Shown: one piece after another, positions 33,541 to 45,473 of the stretch
Layout: each line of letters begins with the position of its first letter
Numbering within the stretch: position 1 is the first letter of the stretch
Assembly: GCA_013400155.1 (NCBI GenBank)
Contig: VXBM01000570.1
Span: forward strand, 203,110-267,109
Source of the DNA: Helopsaltes ochotensis
Lineage: Eukaryota; Chordata; Aves; Passeriformes; Locustellidae
Direction of reading: 5' to 3'
DNA: 64,000 bases
The notes under the pieces: model-generated
The model's input: the letters and a program-made list of their open reading frames with translations, nothing else
The model's database searches: none
What the model was told of the DNA's origin: nothing
Position numbers and translations under genes: made by a program

Positions 33541-36500
33541 CCTGAAGATCTACTAACAGGCTTTAGTGCCTATGTGATTAAATGCTCTGCAGTTTCAAAG
33601 TTTTTCATAAATGCCAAATAACTGTGAAGTTTCAGGGGCTAGCACAAGCTGCTCCTCCAGGTAGCAGCAGTGTCACTGGAATTCTCATTTTTTTCTGAAA
33701 ATTTTGGTGTGATTTTTCATCTGTTTGTATAAATTAAGACATCAGCTGCTCATTAGTCCACAGCTCAGGAGACTGTTCCTTAGAACCTCTGGTGTTGTTG
33801 CTTCATGCCTGCAAGATGTACAGCTTCCAGCATTAAAAATAAGTTTAAAAAAGGAATATTAAATTCACCTGCATGCTGGTTTCTGACCTAGTAACTGCTA
33901 CTGTGGAGTGAAAAATCTTACATTGTCCAAAATTATTCTGCAATAATTAAAAGTTTGCAAAGCATCCCTGGAAAAAAATGTATATTAATACTAGAAAAGG
34001 AGTGGAGCCATACAGCAGGAGGTTGCCAGTAGCTGGCACAGCCTATGGGGAGCTTTTGGGGTTCTGTGCAGCCTGTGGTTGCCTCTCTGTCTCAGGAGAT
34101 TTATAGGAGAAAAATTCTGTCTGCTCACTTTGGGTGTTTGTTGACAATAATTTGCCATAGTATTGTTTCTAGTTGTTACATTTATCATATAATGACAGAA
34201 TCTTCCCTCTCCATTTTGAATAAAGCAAACATTTTTACATGGTTTTTATGGGGCAATATGATTGAGGAGTCACAAAAATACCTTAAATGCTGTTTTTAAA
34301 GCTAACTTTCTTAGCAACAGGAAGTTTCCATCCTGTAAAAATAAAGTGAGAAAAAACATTGTGGCACAGCAATGGATTATAAGGATTTGTGTTCTTTTCT
34401 GAGAATTACTGAGTCTCTATGTGGTTAAACAAGCAGTTTAACATTGTGGGATTTCTCCAACATGCTTTTCAAAATATAGTATGACAAACAGTGAGCATGG
34501 ATTTTTTTTTTTTTTTTGGAAGTAACAACAACTGATTTTAAGAAGCAAATGACCATAAAAATCAATAGAAAGATCTAATTTTAGGTGGTGTTCAACTAGG
34601 TCCCAGCAGGGGAAACATTATTGTATGGACAAAGTCACTAGGGAATATAGCAGGAATTGAGGTCAAAACGTAATCACCCAGAACACAGCTCTTTGGGGTG
34701 GATTATTTTATTCTCTGTCTGAACTGAAATACCTTTTAATGGTAACAAATCTCCTTATCCTGTGCTGGGAGTGTATTTGCCATAATGTATTAGAAGAAAG
34801 ATCCTTAACAGCCTACGCACATTTTCATATGATTCTTGAAAATGTTCTGTACTTTCTCTCCAACATGCTGGAATAACTTTATTTTCAGTTAGAGACAAAA
34901 TGGCCACTGGAAGGAGTGGAAGGTGATAAGTGCTAAACTAAGGGTTTGAAATCTAACTAAAACGGAACATTTAAAGAAATAGAAAAGAAGTAAGAGAGAC
35001 AAAGAGCCAAAAAGAAAGGTTAAAACAGGTAAAATAACCTGGTTCTGTAGAAAATCAGTTCAAAGAATCATAGCTATAAACACCTGTGAAAACAGCAGCT
35101 CGCTGTGCCATCATAGTTTGTTTGAATTTCAATTATTTAATTTTTTTTCCCTTTTTTTGGGGGGGGGGGCGTGGTGTGTGTGGGTGTGAGTATGTGCGTG
35201 TGTGTTTAGCAACAACCTAAGAGATACTCCATTGTTGCTGTGGTTGAAACTTTTGTTGGCTCTTATTCTAAGAATGGCAGTTTTGTGCCAACTTCTTGAA
35301 CGTTGCACCTTTCTATGTCAATATGGTTACAGTAGGCTAAGGTAGTTTTTTTTTTCTTAATACCAGTGTAACATTATTAATAGTGAAACTCTTACAGACC
35401 TACCACAAAGAGGTGACTTCCATGTGTTCATCACCCTGTGGATGAAACAGTGAGCCAAGCTGGTTCCTCATGGCTGGTTCTCTCTTGCCATCAAGTGCAT
35501 GTCACTGCTGCATTCCAAAGGAGTGCATATCTTCATGCAGAAATCACAGAGTGAATTCTACATACGGAGATCCCCCCTCCCCCTCCAGAAGAGCTATTAT
35601 CTATGTTTAGCTGAAGTAATTCAAAATTCTTACTTGGTAATGTTAAGATTTATTTAGTTTCATTTAATTTCAATTCCTGGGATTTTCCTTGCATATATCA
35701 GTACACCAACCATGACAGCCTTTTTCATATGCAGCTGAAGGTCATACAAGTGTCAGAAATTTCTGTTAGCAGAAGTAATTAATACTGTCAAAATCTTTTC
35801 AAAAAGCAAACTGAGAACTATTTAAGACACTTTTAATGCTACCCGTCCTGTACAACTAATATGACTAATATCAGAGTGCCAGAAAACTGTATCCTTGTTC
35901 TCAGAAATATTTATTCGCCATTTGATGAATTCATTCAGCAGCCATCTTCTTTATATTATTTTATATGTTTATATTTGAAGCAATATAATTTCTACTTTAA
36001 TGCAAAGGGGACACATATGTATTGGTCTCAGGTTTGGTTAAAAATGCGGTTGATTCAGTTGTGTAAAAATGTCCATGGAGACTGAGAAATTATGCCCCTG
36101 AAATATCATTTACTTTTATCTACAACAGAAACAACAAAAAATAACACACAAAGTGCTCAATCCCAGGAATCCAGGGACAAAATACAGCTTTAACAATACA
36201 GTGCATTTTCATTTTATGTTTGGAAAAATAATAAAACAGTAATTCTATGTAGCCACGTTTCGCATGACAAAATAGATATGGTTTGCAATGGATACAAACA
36301 CTGATGGAAGTAAACTGAAATGTGCATTTTTGATCTTGGACCTCTAGATCCAGGATGTTAGTGTGAGTAAACCAAAACCTGAATTTGTGTGTGTGACAGT
36401 CCACCATGTGCATGATGAACCCTGTCCCATTAGATCTTTAGGAATTTACTGCCTGCTAAATCAAGGTCTTTGGTTATTTCTGATCAATATAAATGCAGAC

Positions 36501-36747
36501 AACCAGCTCTTTAAAACTATCCCTAGCAAGCTTTACCTCAGATTATCTGCTGAAATTCCTGTCTGCCTAATGCATCCGATTATTCTGGTAAGCCTTTGCA
36601 CACTCACACATCATAAATTCAGATCACTACCTTTTAAAAATCTTTCACTTAAAAAAAAACTAACAAAAAATCCACTAAAAATAGAAAGACAAAATTGTAC
36701 AAAAAGAAATATCTGCAATTTTTCCACTTTGAGTGACTCAAAATCAG
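33541..36747. other. Intergenic, no gene seen
   Basis: AT-rich DNA with a T run at 34502-34518 and an 11-base G run plus GT-rich stretch at 35159-35215. Open frames here (for example near 34.0 and 36.1 kb) show no known domain. Confidence 0.55.
35159..35215 (+). repeat. G run and GT-rich simple repeat
   Basis: Eleven consecutive G (35159-35169) preceded by a T run and followed by imperfect GTGTG repeats to about 35215. Low-complexity sequence prone to sequencing error. Confidence 0.75.
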
Positions 36748-37150
36748 AGAATCACAGAATCGTTTAGACTGGACAATACCTCCAAATCACCAAGTCCAAC
36801 CTCGGACTGATACCACCCTGTCAATTAGACCATGGTAGTAAGTGCCACGTCCAGCTAGTTCTTGAACATTTCCAGAGCTGGCGACTCCAGCACCTCCCTG
36901 GGTAGTCTGTTCCAATGCTTAACAAGCTTTCCCATGGAGAAATTCTTCCTGATATCCAAGCTGAACCTCCTCTGGTGCAGTTTCAGACCATGTCCTTTCA
37001 TCCTGTCACTTGTTGCCCGGGAGAAGAGACCAAGCCTCACCTGGCCACAGCCTCCTTTCAGGCAGTTGTAGAAAGTGATAAGGTTTCCCCTGAGCCTCAT
37101 TTTCTCCAGGCTGAGCACCCCCAGCTCCCTCTGCTGCTCTGTGTTTGGCT
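36748..37150 (-). mobile_element. CR1 LINE fragment, - orientation
   Basis: The 3' end is at the left (AATCACAGAATCGTTTAGAC). Read on the minus strand, 36855-37118 still encodes an open 87-residue relic of the CR1 ORF2 C-terminus, with LITFYNCLKGGC, GLKLHQRRFSLDIRKNF and VKHWNRLPREVLESPALEMF. This is the end of the LINE polyprotein after the reverse-transcriptase domain. The 5' part is missing, so it is a dead 5'-truncated copy. Confidence 0.9.
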
Positions 37151-37227
37151 TGGTCTCTAGAAGTCACGTGTGTTGTATTTAAACTGACGGTGGCTTTGCA
37201 CATGATTTCAACTAGAGGGAATTGAAT

Positions 37228-37287
37228 TCTCAACCATTCTCAACCATTCTCAACCATTCTCAACCATTCTCAACCATTCTCAACCAT
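37228..37287 (+). repeat. Decanucleotide tandem repeat, 6 copies
   Basis: Unit TCTCAACCAT repeated exactly six times without a mismatch (60 bp), about 80 bp beyond the CR1 fragment. A perfect short minisatellite, so likely recent and variable in length. Confidence 0.95.
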
Positions 37288-39292
37288 CAAAAGAAGACCA
37301 TCTGTTTGACTGATGGCAGCATCAATATGTCAGGATAGTTATGTTGGGATAGTTGATAAGCATTTTTTGAGCAGATGCTACTTCACAGGCATTTTATGAT
37401 TCCCATGGATCACACATGTAATTTTAAAAAAATCTGTCACAGGTCAGTGCCTCTTGTTATGAACATACCAATGAAACAAAATATCTATGCAGTCACAATA
37501 ATTCAACTTAAAAGTTAAATCTGCCTAAAATAACTTGTGATGATTTTTCAAGGGATGCTCTGAACCCCTACAGATGTATTTAAACTTTCAGCTTCTTAGA
37601 AATCGGTGAACAAAATTACAGGCTAAATTTTGGAAAATCAAGAAAAATCTCTGATATTCCTTCTCAAACTGAAGACACTAATTGAGAATATGACTCACCA
37701 CAGCTTTATGTCAGTATAAATATCATCGATTTCTTTGGAACTACATTAGCATAAAACAGAAGTAATATGTTGCAGTGGATCAGGCAGGAGTTTATGGCAC
37801 AATTATGCTACTTCTACTAAAATAAATGATTGCAGCAGATATTCCTTGGCTCGGTTTATTCACAGTTGATTGTGATACCTTTCTTGTGAAAGCGCTACTG
37901 TTTTGTTTAGCTTTGTCTAAACAAATTAAGTTCTGCAAAGCAACAGCACGCTTTAGAAATATCTCTTCTGAATTTTAGTAGGAAAGGGAATTTTACTTGA
38001 GGATTATTATTTAGTAGTGTATTGGGGGTGGAAAGGTAAAAAAAACCCCAAACTAATGTCAAAAATATCCAGTCTAAATCATTGTAATAGAACAGAATTT
38101 TAATCTTTTCTTTAGATTTTGGTTATTTGTTCATTTCATTACGTATGTACAGATTTGATAGGACATAGTTGTTTTTGCATACTTTCTGTGTCATTCTTAA
38201 ACCTTTTCCAAGGTTTAGGCTGGGCAGGATTTAGTTTATGATTCATTCAAAAGCTTGCTAGCAAAAGTTTTTTTTGTTTTCTATTTTGAATATTTCTAAG
38301 CAGGGCAGTTTTAGGGGAAGAGTTCACTTGTTTGTTCTGAAGAATGCCTCTTTCGAGGGGCAGTTTGAGTGGTTGATTTTGTACCTCTTCCAATATTTAA
38401 GACCAGTCCAAGATCAAAAAGTGGAAAAGAAAGAAGTGGCATTTTGCCAAGGCATTTGTCTGGAAACCAGGATATTTGCGTTTGGCATTTGGTGTTTGGG
38501 GTGCTCTTATTTGCTTTTCATTTTCTCTTTGCGTGTGTGTTTGCGTGTGTGGAGGGAAGATTTTAGATAGCATTGTCTGCTTGAGTTGATCTTGTAGGAG
38601 AGATGTGCACTATCAGAAAATTATTAAGGAGAGATGTGTACTATCAGAAAATTATTAACTGTCACTTTGCTGTTTACCACAATTTTTCCCAATCAAGGTC
38701 CACAAAAAAGGCTTAAGAAAAAAAAAAGATGCATGAGATATCTTTGCTAGAAGTGCAACCCGTCAGGTCCTAGATGCATCAACAAAAAAGGGTTAAGGAT
38801 GCCATATAGGAAAGATGCATTGTTTGCTCTCTTTAACTTTCTGCCTCGATTTTGAAGGCCATTTAAAAACTCATAAGCTTCTTTGCCTTATAAAAGTTAG
38901 AGGTCTTTCTTGGAGAAAATTCTGAGCTGACAACATCCTATAATTAAGGATAGCCTCAACCTTAAGTGAACTGCCTCTGCAGGAAGTTTTCACATCCAGG
39001 CTGTATTTGAGGGCATTGTTTAGGAAAGAGCTCTGTAAGCCTCTACCAGAAAGAGAAAAAAATCCAGCAACATTCATATCCTTAAACAGACTTTTAACAG
39101 GGTTTTTTTAGCAGCATGATGGACATAAAAGGAAGAGTTGAACTAGGAAAAGGATAATTCAGGAGAAATAATAGATGTATGAGGACGGCTGTACTCTGAA
39201 ACAGAAAGTTCCATTTCCTGTCCTAAAAACAGATTTTTGTGAGAACATTGAAGTCTTTCTTGCTTTGGTTTTTCTTTCATTAAAATGAAAAT
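37288..39292. other. Intergenic, no gene seen
   Basis: AT-rich DNA with one small tandem duplication at 38597-38658. No gene or named repeat recognised. Confidence 0.55.
38597..38658 (+). repeat. 31-bp tandem duplication
   Basis: Two adjacent 31-bp copies beginning GGAGAGATGTG and ending AAAATTATTAA, differing at one base (GCAC versus GTAC). A recent local duplication. Confidence 0.93.
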
Positions 39293-39578
39293 TGTTGCCC
39301 TGATTTTTCAGCCTTTCTGATGTTGTTCACAGTTTCTGATGTTTTTCATAGTTTTTAGTTCTTTCTCACATGAGTGTTATAAATAGAACTATTGTTTATA
39401 TTAATACAAGGTTGTTTTCATTCCTCTCTTGGAGGAAGGAACAATTGATAGATATTTTGTTTGATCAATGTGATGGGAGAGGTGTCAAACTTCTCCTCCA
39501 ATCCATGGTCTGTGGGGAAATACTATAAAATAGAGTCAGATAAATAAAGTAGGGTTTTTATGCCTTGGACATATTATG
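39293..39578 (+). mobile_element. Solo LTR (decayed), related to the LTR at 43.1 kb
   Basis: Starts TGTTGCCCTGATTTTTCAGC, as does the LTR at 43116. Both share GAGAGGTGT... CTTCTC... TCCAATCC in the middle and an AATAAA near the end (here 39543). GAAAAT occurs directly before the start and again at 39579-39584, a possible 6-bp target duplication. The right end reads ATG, not CA, so the border is uncertain. No internal retroviral genes are present. Confidence 0.65.
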
Positions 39579-40651
39579 GAAAATGGACAGAGCCTGTGTG
39601 TGTTTTCCTTTTGTATCCTAGTATGACAGAAACTTTCATATTTCTGCAAAAATCATCAGTTTTTGCAAACTAATAAAATCAGAGCTTTCAGAAGGAATGC
39701 AAAAATTAAACTGAAGGAAATAAACATAGTCAATTATGGGGTATTAGTACATTAAATATTTTGAAACCCAAATGTACTTTATTACTTTCTTTTGTGAATT
39801 AGGTTTTTTCATATCTTTCTAAAGTTTTCTTTCATGTTATTACTGAATAAAAATGCATGGACTACCTGTCAACAGATTTTGAATACAAATCCAGTACTAT
39901 CTTCCTATTACAAAAATAGAAGGATTCATGAAATATTTCTAAGGAAATTTCTGATACCTTATTGACCTAATCAGTAGAAGATATTTACAGCCAAGATCAC
40001 TGAACAGAAAAGGCTTAGATTGAAGAAAAATGTGTGGTGATAATTTTTATCATTAAGCAATCATGTAAATAAAGATATAAACAAAATAAATCAATGGATA
40101 TTTTATTTGGTTTATTTGTTGCGGTTTTCTCCCCCTTTTCTTAGTAGAAGAAAGCCAAAAAATTGGCTTTTTTAATTGTCTTCACAAGTATTTTCACTTT
40201 TCCATCCAATTTTTCACTTTTGTTTTATATAGATCCAGGGAAATAATCTGAATGGTTGCTCTAAGGGTCTCCCCTTTCACTCAGACACATGAACTTCCCT
40301 CAAGTCCTCACAGTCTTGAGGGAAGAGAGAAGACACTCCAGCCATGAACACATCAAGGGAATGTTACTTACATTTTGAATTTGAAAATACCACAAAATTT
40401 CTTATCTCCTAGTGACACACCTTTCACTTGAGGATCAGTAGCAGTAGTGCTTCATGGTGTTCAAACACTGCTCAGCAGTGGTGCTTCTTCCACTGCTCAA
40501 ATCAGAAGTTTATACTGTTAGTACATCCCACCATTAGCCATCTGTCACTAAATGTATCTTTTACAGGTTCAGATGACACCCATTACACATGGATAATCTC
40601 CCTGAAAAAGCTGTGAAGATACTCTTCTCTCAGTGCCCTCTAACCTTGACA
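39579..40651. other. Intergenic, no gene seen
   Basis: AT-rich spacer between two LTR insertions; nothing recognised. Confidence 0.55.
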
Positions 40652-41323
40652 TCACAGTGTCACAGCTTAACCCCATCAGGGAGCTCATCCCCCACACAAC
40701 CCCTTGCTCACTCCCCAGCCAAGTGGGATCAGGGAGAGAGCAGGAATGGTAGAAAAGCTAGAAAACTCATGGATTGAGGTAAGAGAGTTTAATAGGAAAA
40801 GCAAAAGCTGCGTGTGCAAGCAAAGGAAATCAAGGAATCCCTTGCCCACTTCCCACAGGCAGATGTGTTCAGCCATCTTCAGGTGCATTGGGTCTGGCTG
40901 GGATGAGTTTGTTTTTCCACAGCAGCCCTCACAGTGCTGTGAGGGACTGATGGCATCTGCACCTACCAAACTGCACCCCTGGATATACCTCCGGGCACAC
41001 CTGGAACTTGGACTGCAAGTTACGCTGTTGTGACAGGAACTCGAGATAAGATAAGATGAAGGTGCTGAGTGTTACCTCAGAGCCAGGGGAGCTGTAGCGG
41101 TGAGCATCGGCGCCTGAATCGCTCACCTCTCTTGTACAGTCCTGCTATTAATATTGTTACTGCTACTGTTTGTTTTCTTATCTCGTTGTTGTTTCCGGTA
41201 AACTGTTCTTATCTCAACCCGTGATCTTTACCTTTTGTGCCTCCAATTCTCCTCTCCAGCCCAACGCAGTGGAGGGGGGAATTAGAACGCTAAATTGGAG
41301 ATTACATTCCTAAACCACAACAC
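40652..41323. mobile_element. ERVL-like solo LTR with inverted ends
   Basis: The left end reads like the start of an avian ERVL-type LTR (CACAGCTTAACCCCATCAGG... TGGATTGAGGTAAGAGAGTT). The right end reads like its complement (TTCTTATCTCAACCCGTGAT... CCTAAACCACAACA). The core has TCTGGCTGGGATGAGTTTG followed by a CACAGCAGCCC block. TGACA lies directly outside both ends (40647-40651 and 41324-41328), fitting a 5-bp target duplication. No viral genes lie inside. Orientation is unclear because the ends mirror each other. Confidence 0.68.
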
Positions 41324-43115
41324 TGACACATTTAGGTATTCAGTGTCATGTTTGAATGAATAGCCAAAAATATAACTAATTTTCCAGTTCCAAAAATGCA
41401 GAAACATCAACATTTACTTCAGATTCCTGAATTCATATCCTCTTGCAATTTTTTTTTTGGTTGAAGCATATTATCATAAAACTATGATTTATATAACGCT
41501 ACCTCTTGCAGGCCAGTATGTTTAAGAATAAAAAATTATTGAGAAGTTGAGCGGGTAGATTATATTTTCTTTATTTTTCTACATTTGGAAAAGTCTTTTA
41601 GATTCAATTTTTTCCCTTTCTGAATCATCTTTATCAAGATATCCCCAAAATGTGACTATATTTAATTTACAAATATTTTCTTTCTCTTTGTAGGAATGTT
41701 TAATGCCCATTTAACTTCTCCTTTGAGGTTAAAAAATACTGAAGAATCCTATCCCTTATGTTACTGAATAAGGCATGCCTATAGATTAATCCAGTTTGGG
41801 GTGCTTGATAGTTCAATCAAGTTAGATGCACAATAGTAAGAAGAAAATTGAATTATTGTGCCTTCCTCCCTCTACTCCGCTCATCCATCCCACTTAAAGA
41901 AATAGAGAATGGTGCATGGAAAAAGAGGTGTTTTTCTTGATGCTGGGCCCTCATCCGTAGAGAAAAAGGGACATCCCTTGTCACTGAATTTTTGTTCTGG
42001 ATTAGTTAACCTGGCTTCTACAGGGTTAGAGCTGGACTACAGGGGTGCTCACAGCTGGTGTGACATTGTTGAAGCCTCCCTCCTCCCAGCCCGCTCGCTC
42101 CATTACCTTCACTGAAAAGTCACTGAAACCAAAGAGCCTTTTTGTCCTGGCCGTTTTCCAGTAGGTAAATTTGCAGATAAAGGACTGGTAGATGGGGTGG
42201 TTCCCCTTCTGGCTTCTCCACTGCACTGCCACACTCAAGGCCTCTCTTTCTGGTGGTGACAGCCTTCTGCAAGAATATTTGCAGAATTCTCTCTCTACAT
42301 TGTTGCTACAGGCCTATCTGTTAAATCTTAAATACTAATGAATCATTAAAAAGGGTATTAACATATTTTCTGGCCCTATATGTGTGTCTTATTCTTCACA
42401 GTTTCATAGAAATTTCTATTAAAAACCTCATTACAGAGATTATTGTGACATGCTTTGAAACAGCAGCATTCATTACATATTATCTATGTATTGGAATTTG
42501 GGAAATTAATACACCAGGAAATGAAATGACTCACCCAAGGTCTCTGAAGATGTATGTTCAACTCATGATTAAAATCCAAACTGTAGATATACATTTTGTT
42601 TGCTGCACAATCTTTTTTTGCTGGTTTTTGTTTTTTTTTTTTCTTTAAACCACATCCGTTTTACATTAAGCTGGAAAATTCCACTGCGCTGCTTTTGTTG
42701 TCAAACTGCAATTGGCGTCTAGTCAATTACTTTAGCTAAATCCGGCTTGTTTGTGAGCATTCCCTCCCTTGACTTTGGGGTTCAAAGCATGGAGAGAAAA
42801 TGGGATAACTGGGAAAGAAGAGCCAGGCTGTGGGGAAGGATAGGCAGAGAAAGAGAGGCAGAGACCAAAGGACTGCTCAAGTGATGGAGTGACTGTGAGA
42901 TGAGCTGCTGCTGCTGCTGCTGCTGTTCTGAGTCTTGTATCCACAAATGGTCAGAGTTACATGGATTTTCCAGCCTTTCAGTGTGGGTGGGGTAGGGAGA
43001 AAAGAGGGCTAGAGGTAAGGGAGGAATGAGGAGAGGCTGTGAGGGAGCTGCACACTGGGCTCTTCCTTACATTACCTGCTCTGGTATGTCCACTGCCAGA
43101 TGGGTAGTGTGGAGA
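41324..43115. other. Intergenic, no gene seen
   Basis: AT-rich to mixed DNA. GC-richer patches near 41.9-42.2 and 42.7-43.1 kb, the latter with a CTG repeat, show no recognisable protein. Confidence 0.55.
42904..42925 (+). repeat. CTG/CAG trinucleotide repeat, about 7 copies
   Basis: Seven uninterrupted GCT units. A short microsatellite; the local frame gives poly-Ala on the minus strand but no recognisable protein. Confidence 0.9.
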
Positions 43116-43461
43116 TGTTGCCCTGATTTTTGCAGCCTTTCTGATGCGTTTCTTAGCTTTTAGAATGGAGTCAGAATTCTCAATGTTTAGGCAGTGCTTT
43201 GCTATCCCCACGCTGGTGTATCTGTAAGATAAGGTTTGTTTTGGGAAATGGATTGGTAAACATCACGTACCTTTAGATGCAAATTGTACTGACTGACCGT
43301 CAGCTGGGCCAGTTGGAGATGAGAGGTGTTCACCTTCTCATCCAATCCCTGGCATGGACCTGCGGTCTACTTAAGAAAGAAAGAATAAACAAAGGCCCTC
43401 TTTTGGGTCCTTCTCCTCATCGAGTGTCCTGTGTGGTCCTTGCTAAGCTGAACAGCCCACA
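43116..43461 (+). mobile_element. Solo LTR, 346 bp, with 6-bp target duplication
   Basis: Begins TGTTGCCCTGATTTTTGCAG and ends GCTGAACAGCCCACA, so TG...CA. TGGAGA lies directly before it (43110-43115) and directly after it (43462-43467): a perfect 6-bp target site duplication, as made by class II (ERVK-like) elements. AATAAA at 43384-43389 would be the R-region polyadenylation signal. No gag, pol or env sequence is present, so the internal part was lost by LTR recombination. Confidence 0.85.
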
Positions 43462-43467
43462 TGGAGA

Positions 43468-44904
43468 TGATAGATATTTATTTTCATAGGTTACATCTTC
43501 TGTAAAAATATGATGTTTTATGTGTCTGCTTCCAAACTGTAGGAGTGGAATCAACTTTCACAGTGCCTACAGTTTTCTGATTTATGTCTTGCAGGCATGT
43601 TGCCTTTTTCTCTCTGGGGGACTTGTGTCCAGAGGGGACTTCAATTGCAGCCTTTAGAGGAGAGAACCAGCTAGTCCCTGGTTACAAGGTGTTTTTTTAA
43701 CAGGTATGATGAGGGATCCTGTCCTTGGGGCCAGCCGCCCAAGAATTCTTGACATTTGTAGTAATTGTGTCTGCTGTAGAGCAAATAAATGTCCTTAGAC
43801 ATCAAGACATCACCAATACTTAGTCATCATAATGGGTTAGAAATTTATTTCTTAACTTCTGTTTTTCTTTCAGTGCCAGATGGAGAGAAATGAACAAGAA
43901 ATTCAGAGCAATAAAATGGTAATTTATCTATATAGACAGATAAGTGAAGAATAATTTTCATTTAAGAGAATATGTCTTCATTTTGGAGGCACCCTGAATA
44001 TGTCTTAGCTTTAGTTTGAGAAAACAGATGTGTGAAAAAATTCATTTGCAATAATAATAGTAAAGAAATTAACATATGTTTATATTTTTCATTCCACATC
44101 ATCCATTTTGTGGAATACCACTCATCTGTAAACTCCTATATACACATGTATTATTGCATAAAGAAAAAAAAAATCAGGTTAGAGATGTGCTTTCTTTTTT
44201 TCCCTCTTCTGCAACGTGAGAACTGCTAGCCAGAAGGTTGAAGATTTAAATATGGCATCCATATAGTCCCAGTGTAGCAGATTTAAAGGCTGCAATGCCA
44301 CTGGGCATCGAGCAATCCAACCAATTTGAATCATAAATCCTTTCAAATACAAAATCTGCAGTATAGTATCTGAAGCTTTGCATTTCCTGCTTTTCTTATC
44401 AGTAATGCTTCTGTTTCCTGAGACAAGCTAAATGTAAGTTAATCTTTTGGTCTGCTTCAAAGATAATGTTGTCATGCAAATAAAACAAGGCTCAGTCTCC
44501 AGTTCCCTTCCATTTAGATTTTTATAATGAGCATCAGAGGAACTACTGACTACCTAGGTGTACCTTGTGAATCCAGATTTTGGATTGTCCATGACAATTT
44601 CACTTGCTCAATTAAAATGTAAGTAAGTAATACTCTTAGGAAATATGAAGCTACTTAAAAAAAAATGTATCCTGTCGTGTGACTTTATTAATCCTCAAAG
44701 CCTGCACTTCTGTGAAGTTCCAGTACTTGAATAAATTTCCAGAATATTGAAGTAGCTGGAATAAAAACAATACACTAATGAAGAAACAAAGTCTGTTGTG
44801 TTAAACATAATTTGGAAAACCAAGCTTTTAAGAAAATATTTTGCATAAAATATTTTTCTATATATTTTTTTTTATTTGTAGCATATCTGGTGAATCTGTG
44901 AGTG
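43468..44904. other. Intergenic, no gene seen
   Basis: AT-rich DNA between the solo LTR and a CR1 tail; nothing recognised. Confidence 0.55.
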
Positions 44905-44919
44905 TGGTGAGGAGCAGGA

Positions 44920-45117
44920 GTAATTTTCCCAGAAAAGTTGTGGATATCCCATCCCTGTAAGTGTTCAAGGCCAAACTGGATGGGGCTCTGAGGAACCTGG
45001 TCTAGTGGAAGGTGTCCCTAACCATGGCAAGTGGGTCAGAACTAGGTGGTCTTTAAGGTCCATTCCAGCCCAAACCATTGTATGATTCTGTGATTCTGTG
45101 ATTCTGTGATTCTATGA
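44920..45117 (+). mobile_element. CR1 LINE 3' end fragment, + orientation
   Basis: AAGTTGTGGATATCCCATCC, GTTCAAGGCCAAACTGGATG and GGTCCATTCCAGCCCAAACC are standard CR1 3' blocks. The tail is TGATTCTG repeated about four times up to 45117. This is the typical 8-bp avian CR1 tail repeat, here expanded. Confidence 0.92.
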
Positions 45118-45147
45118 ATTCAAAGTACATGACTTCCTCAATGGAAA

Positions 45148-45472
45148 ACAAAAACGCAATCCTGTTTAGAGGAATACAGCATCTGCAACAATTTCACTTC
45201 CCTACAACTGTGAACATGATTTCCCACACAGGAAAAAATAGGAAATCCCTTGTAAAAGCAAAAAAAATCACAAGGAAATAAAAAGGAAAAAAAAAAAAAG
45301 TCAAGGACATTTCAACTGAAACTCAGATTTCTTCTTTCCAAAAGAGTTGCTCTCCATAAGAAAAAAATTAATAAATACTTGAAATTTCTGTGAAAATTGT
45401 TGCAGCTAACAAGAACGCAAGAATCATGTCAGCTTAAGAGATTGAGAAGAGTAACCTTTAAAAGTTTTTTTC
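45148..45472 (+). repeat. First copy of a 325-bp repeat across an N
   Basis: Starts ACAAAAACGCAATCCTG and ends at the single N (45473). It matches 45474-45798 base for base at a constant offset of 326. The only differences I see are two bases in the CTCCATAAGA / CTCCATTGGA region. Most likely two overlapping contig ends placed side by side, not a biological duplication. Confidence 0.9.
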
Positions 45473-45473
45473 N
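45473..45473. other. Single-N assembly join
   Basis: A lone N separates the two copies of the 325-bp repeat. A gap of unknown or negative size was probably closed with one N. Confidence 0.9.

Noticed and set aside
36855..37118. 87-codon minus-strand frame as a host gene
   Set aside because: It is the decayed C-terminus of CR1 ORF2 (HWNRLPREVLESP), so it was listed as a mobile element.
39293..43461. One provirus with LTRs at 39.3 and 43.1 kb
   Set aside because: The LTRs are strongly diverged from each other, have different flanking duplications, and no gag, pol or env relic is seen between them.
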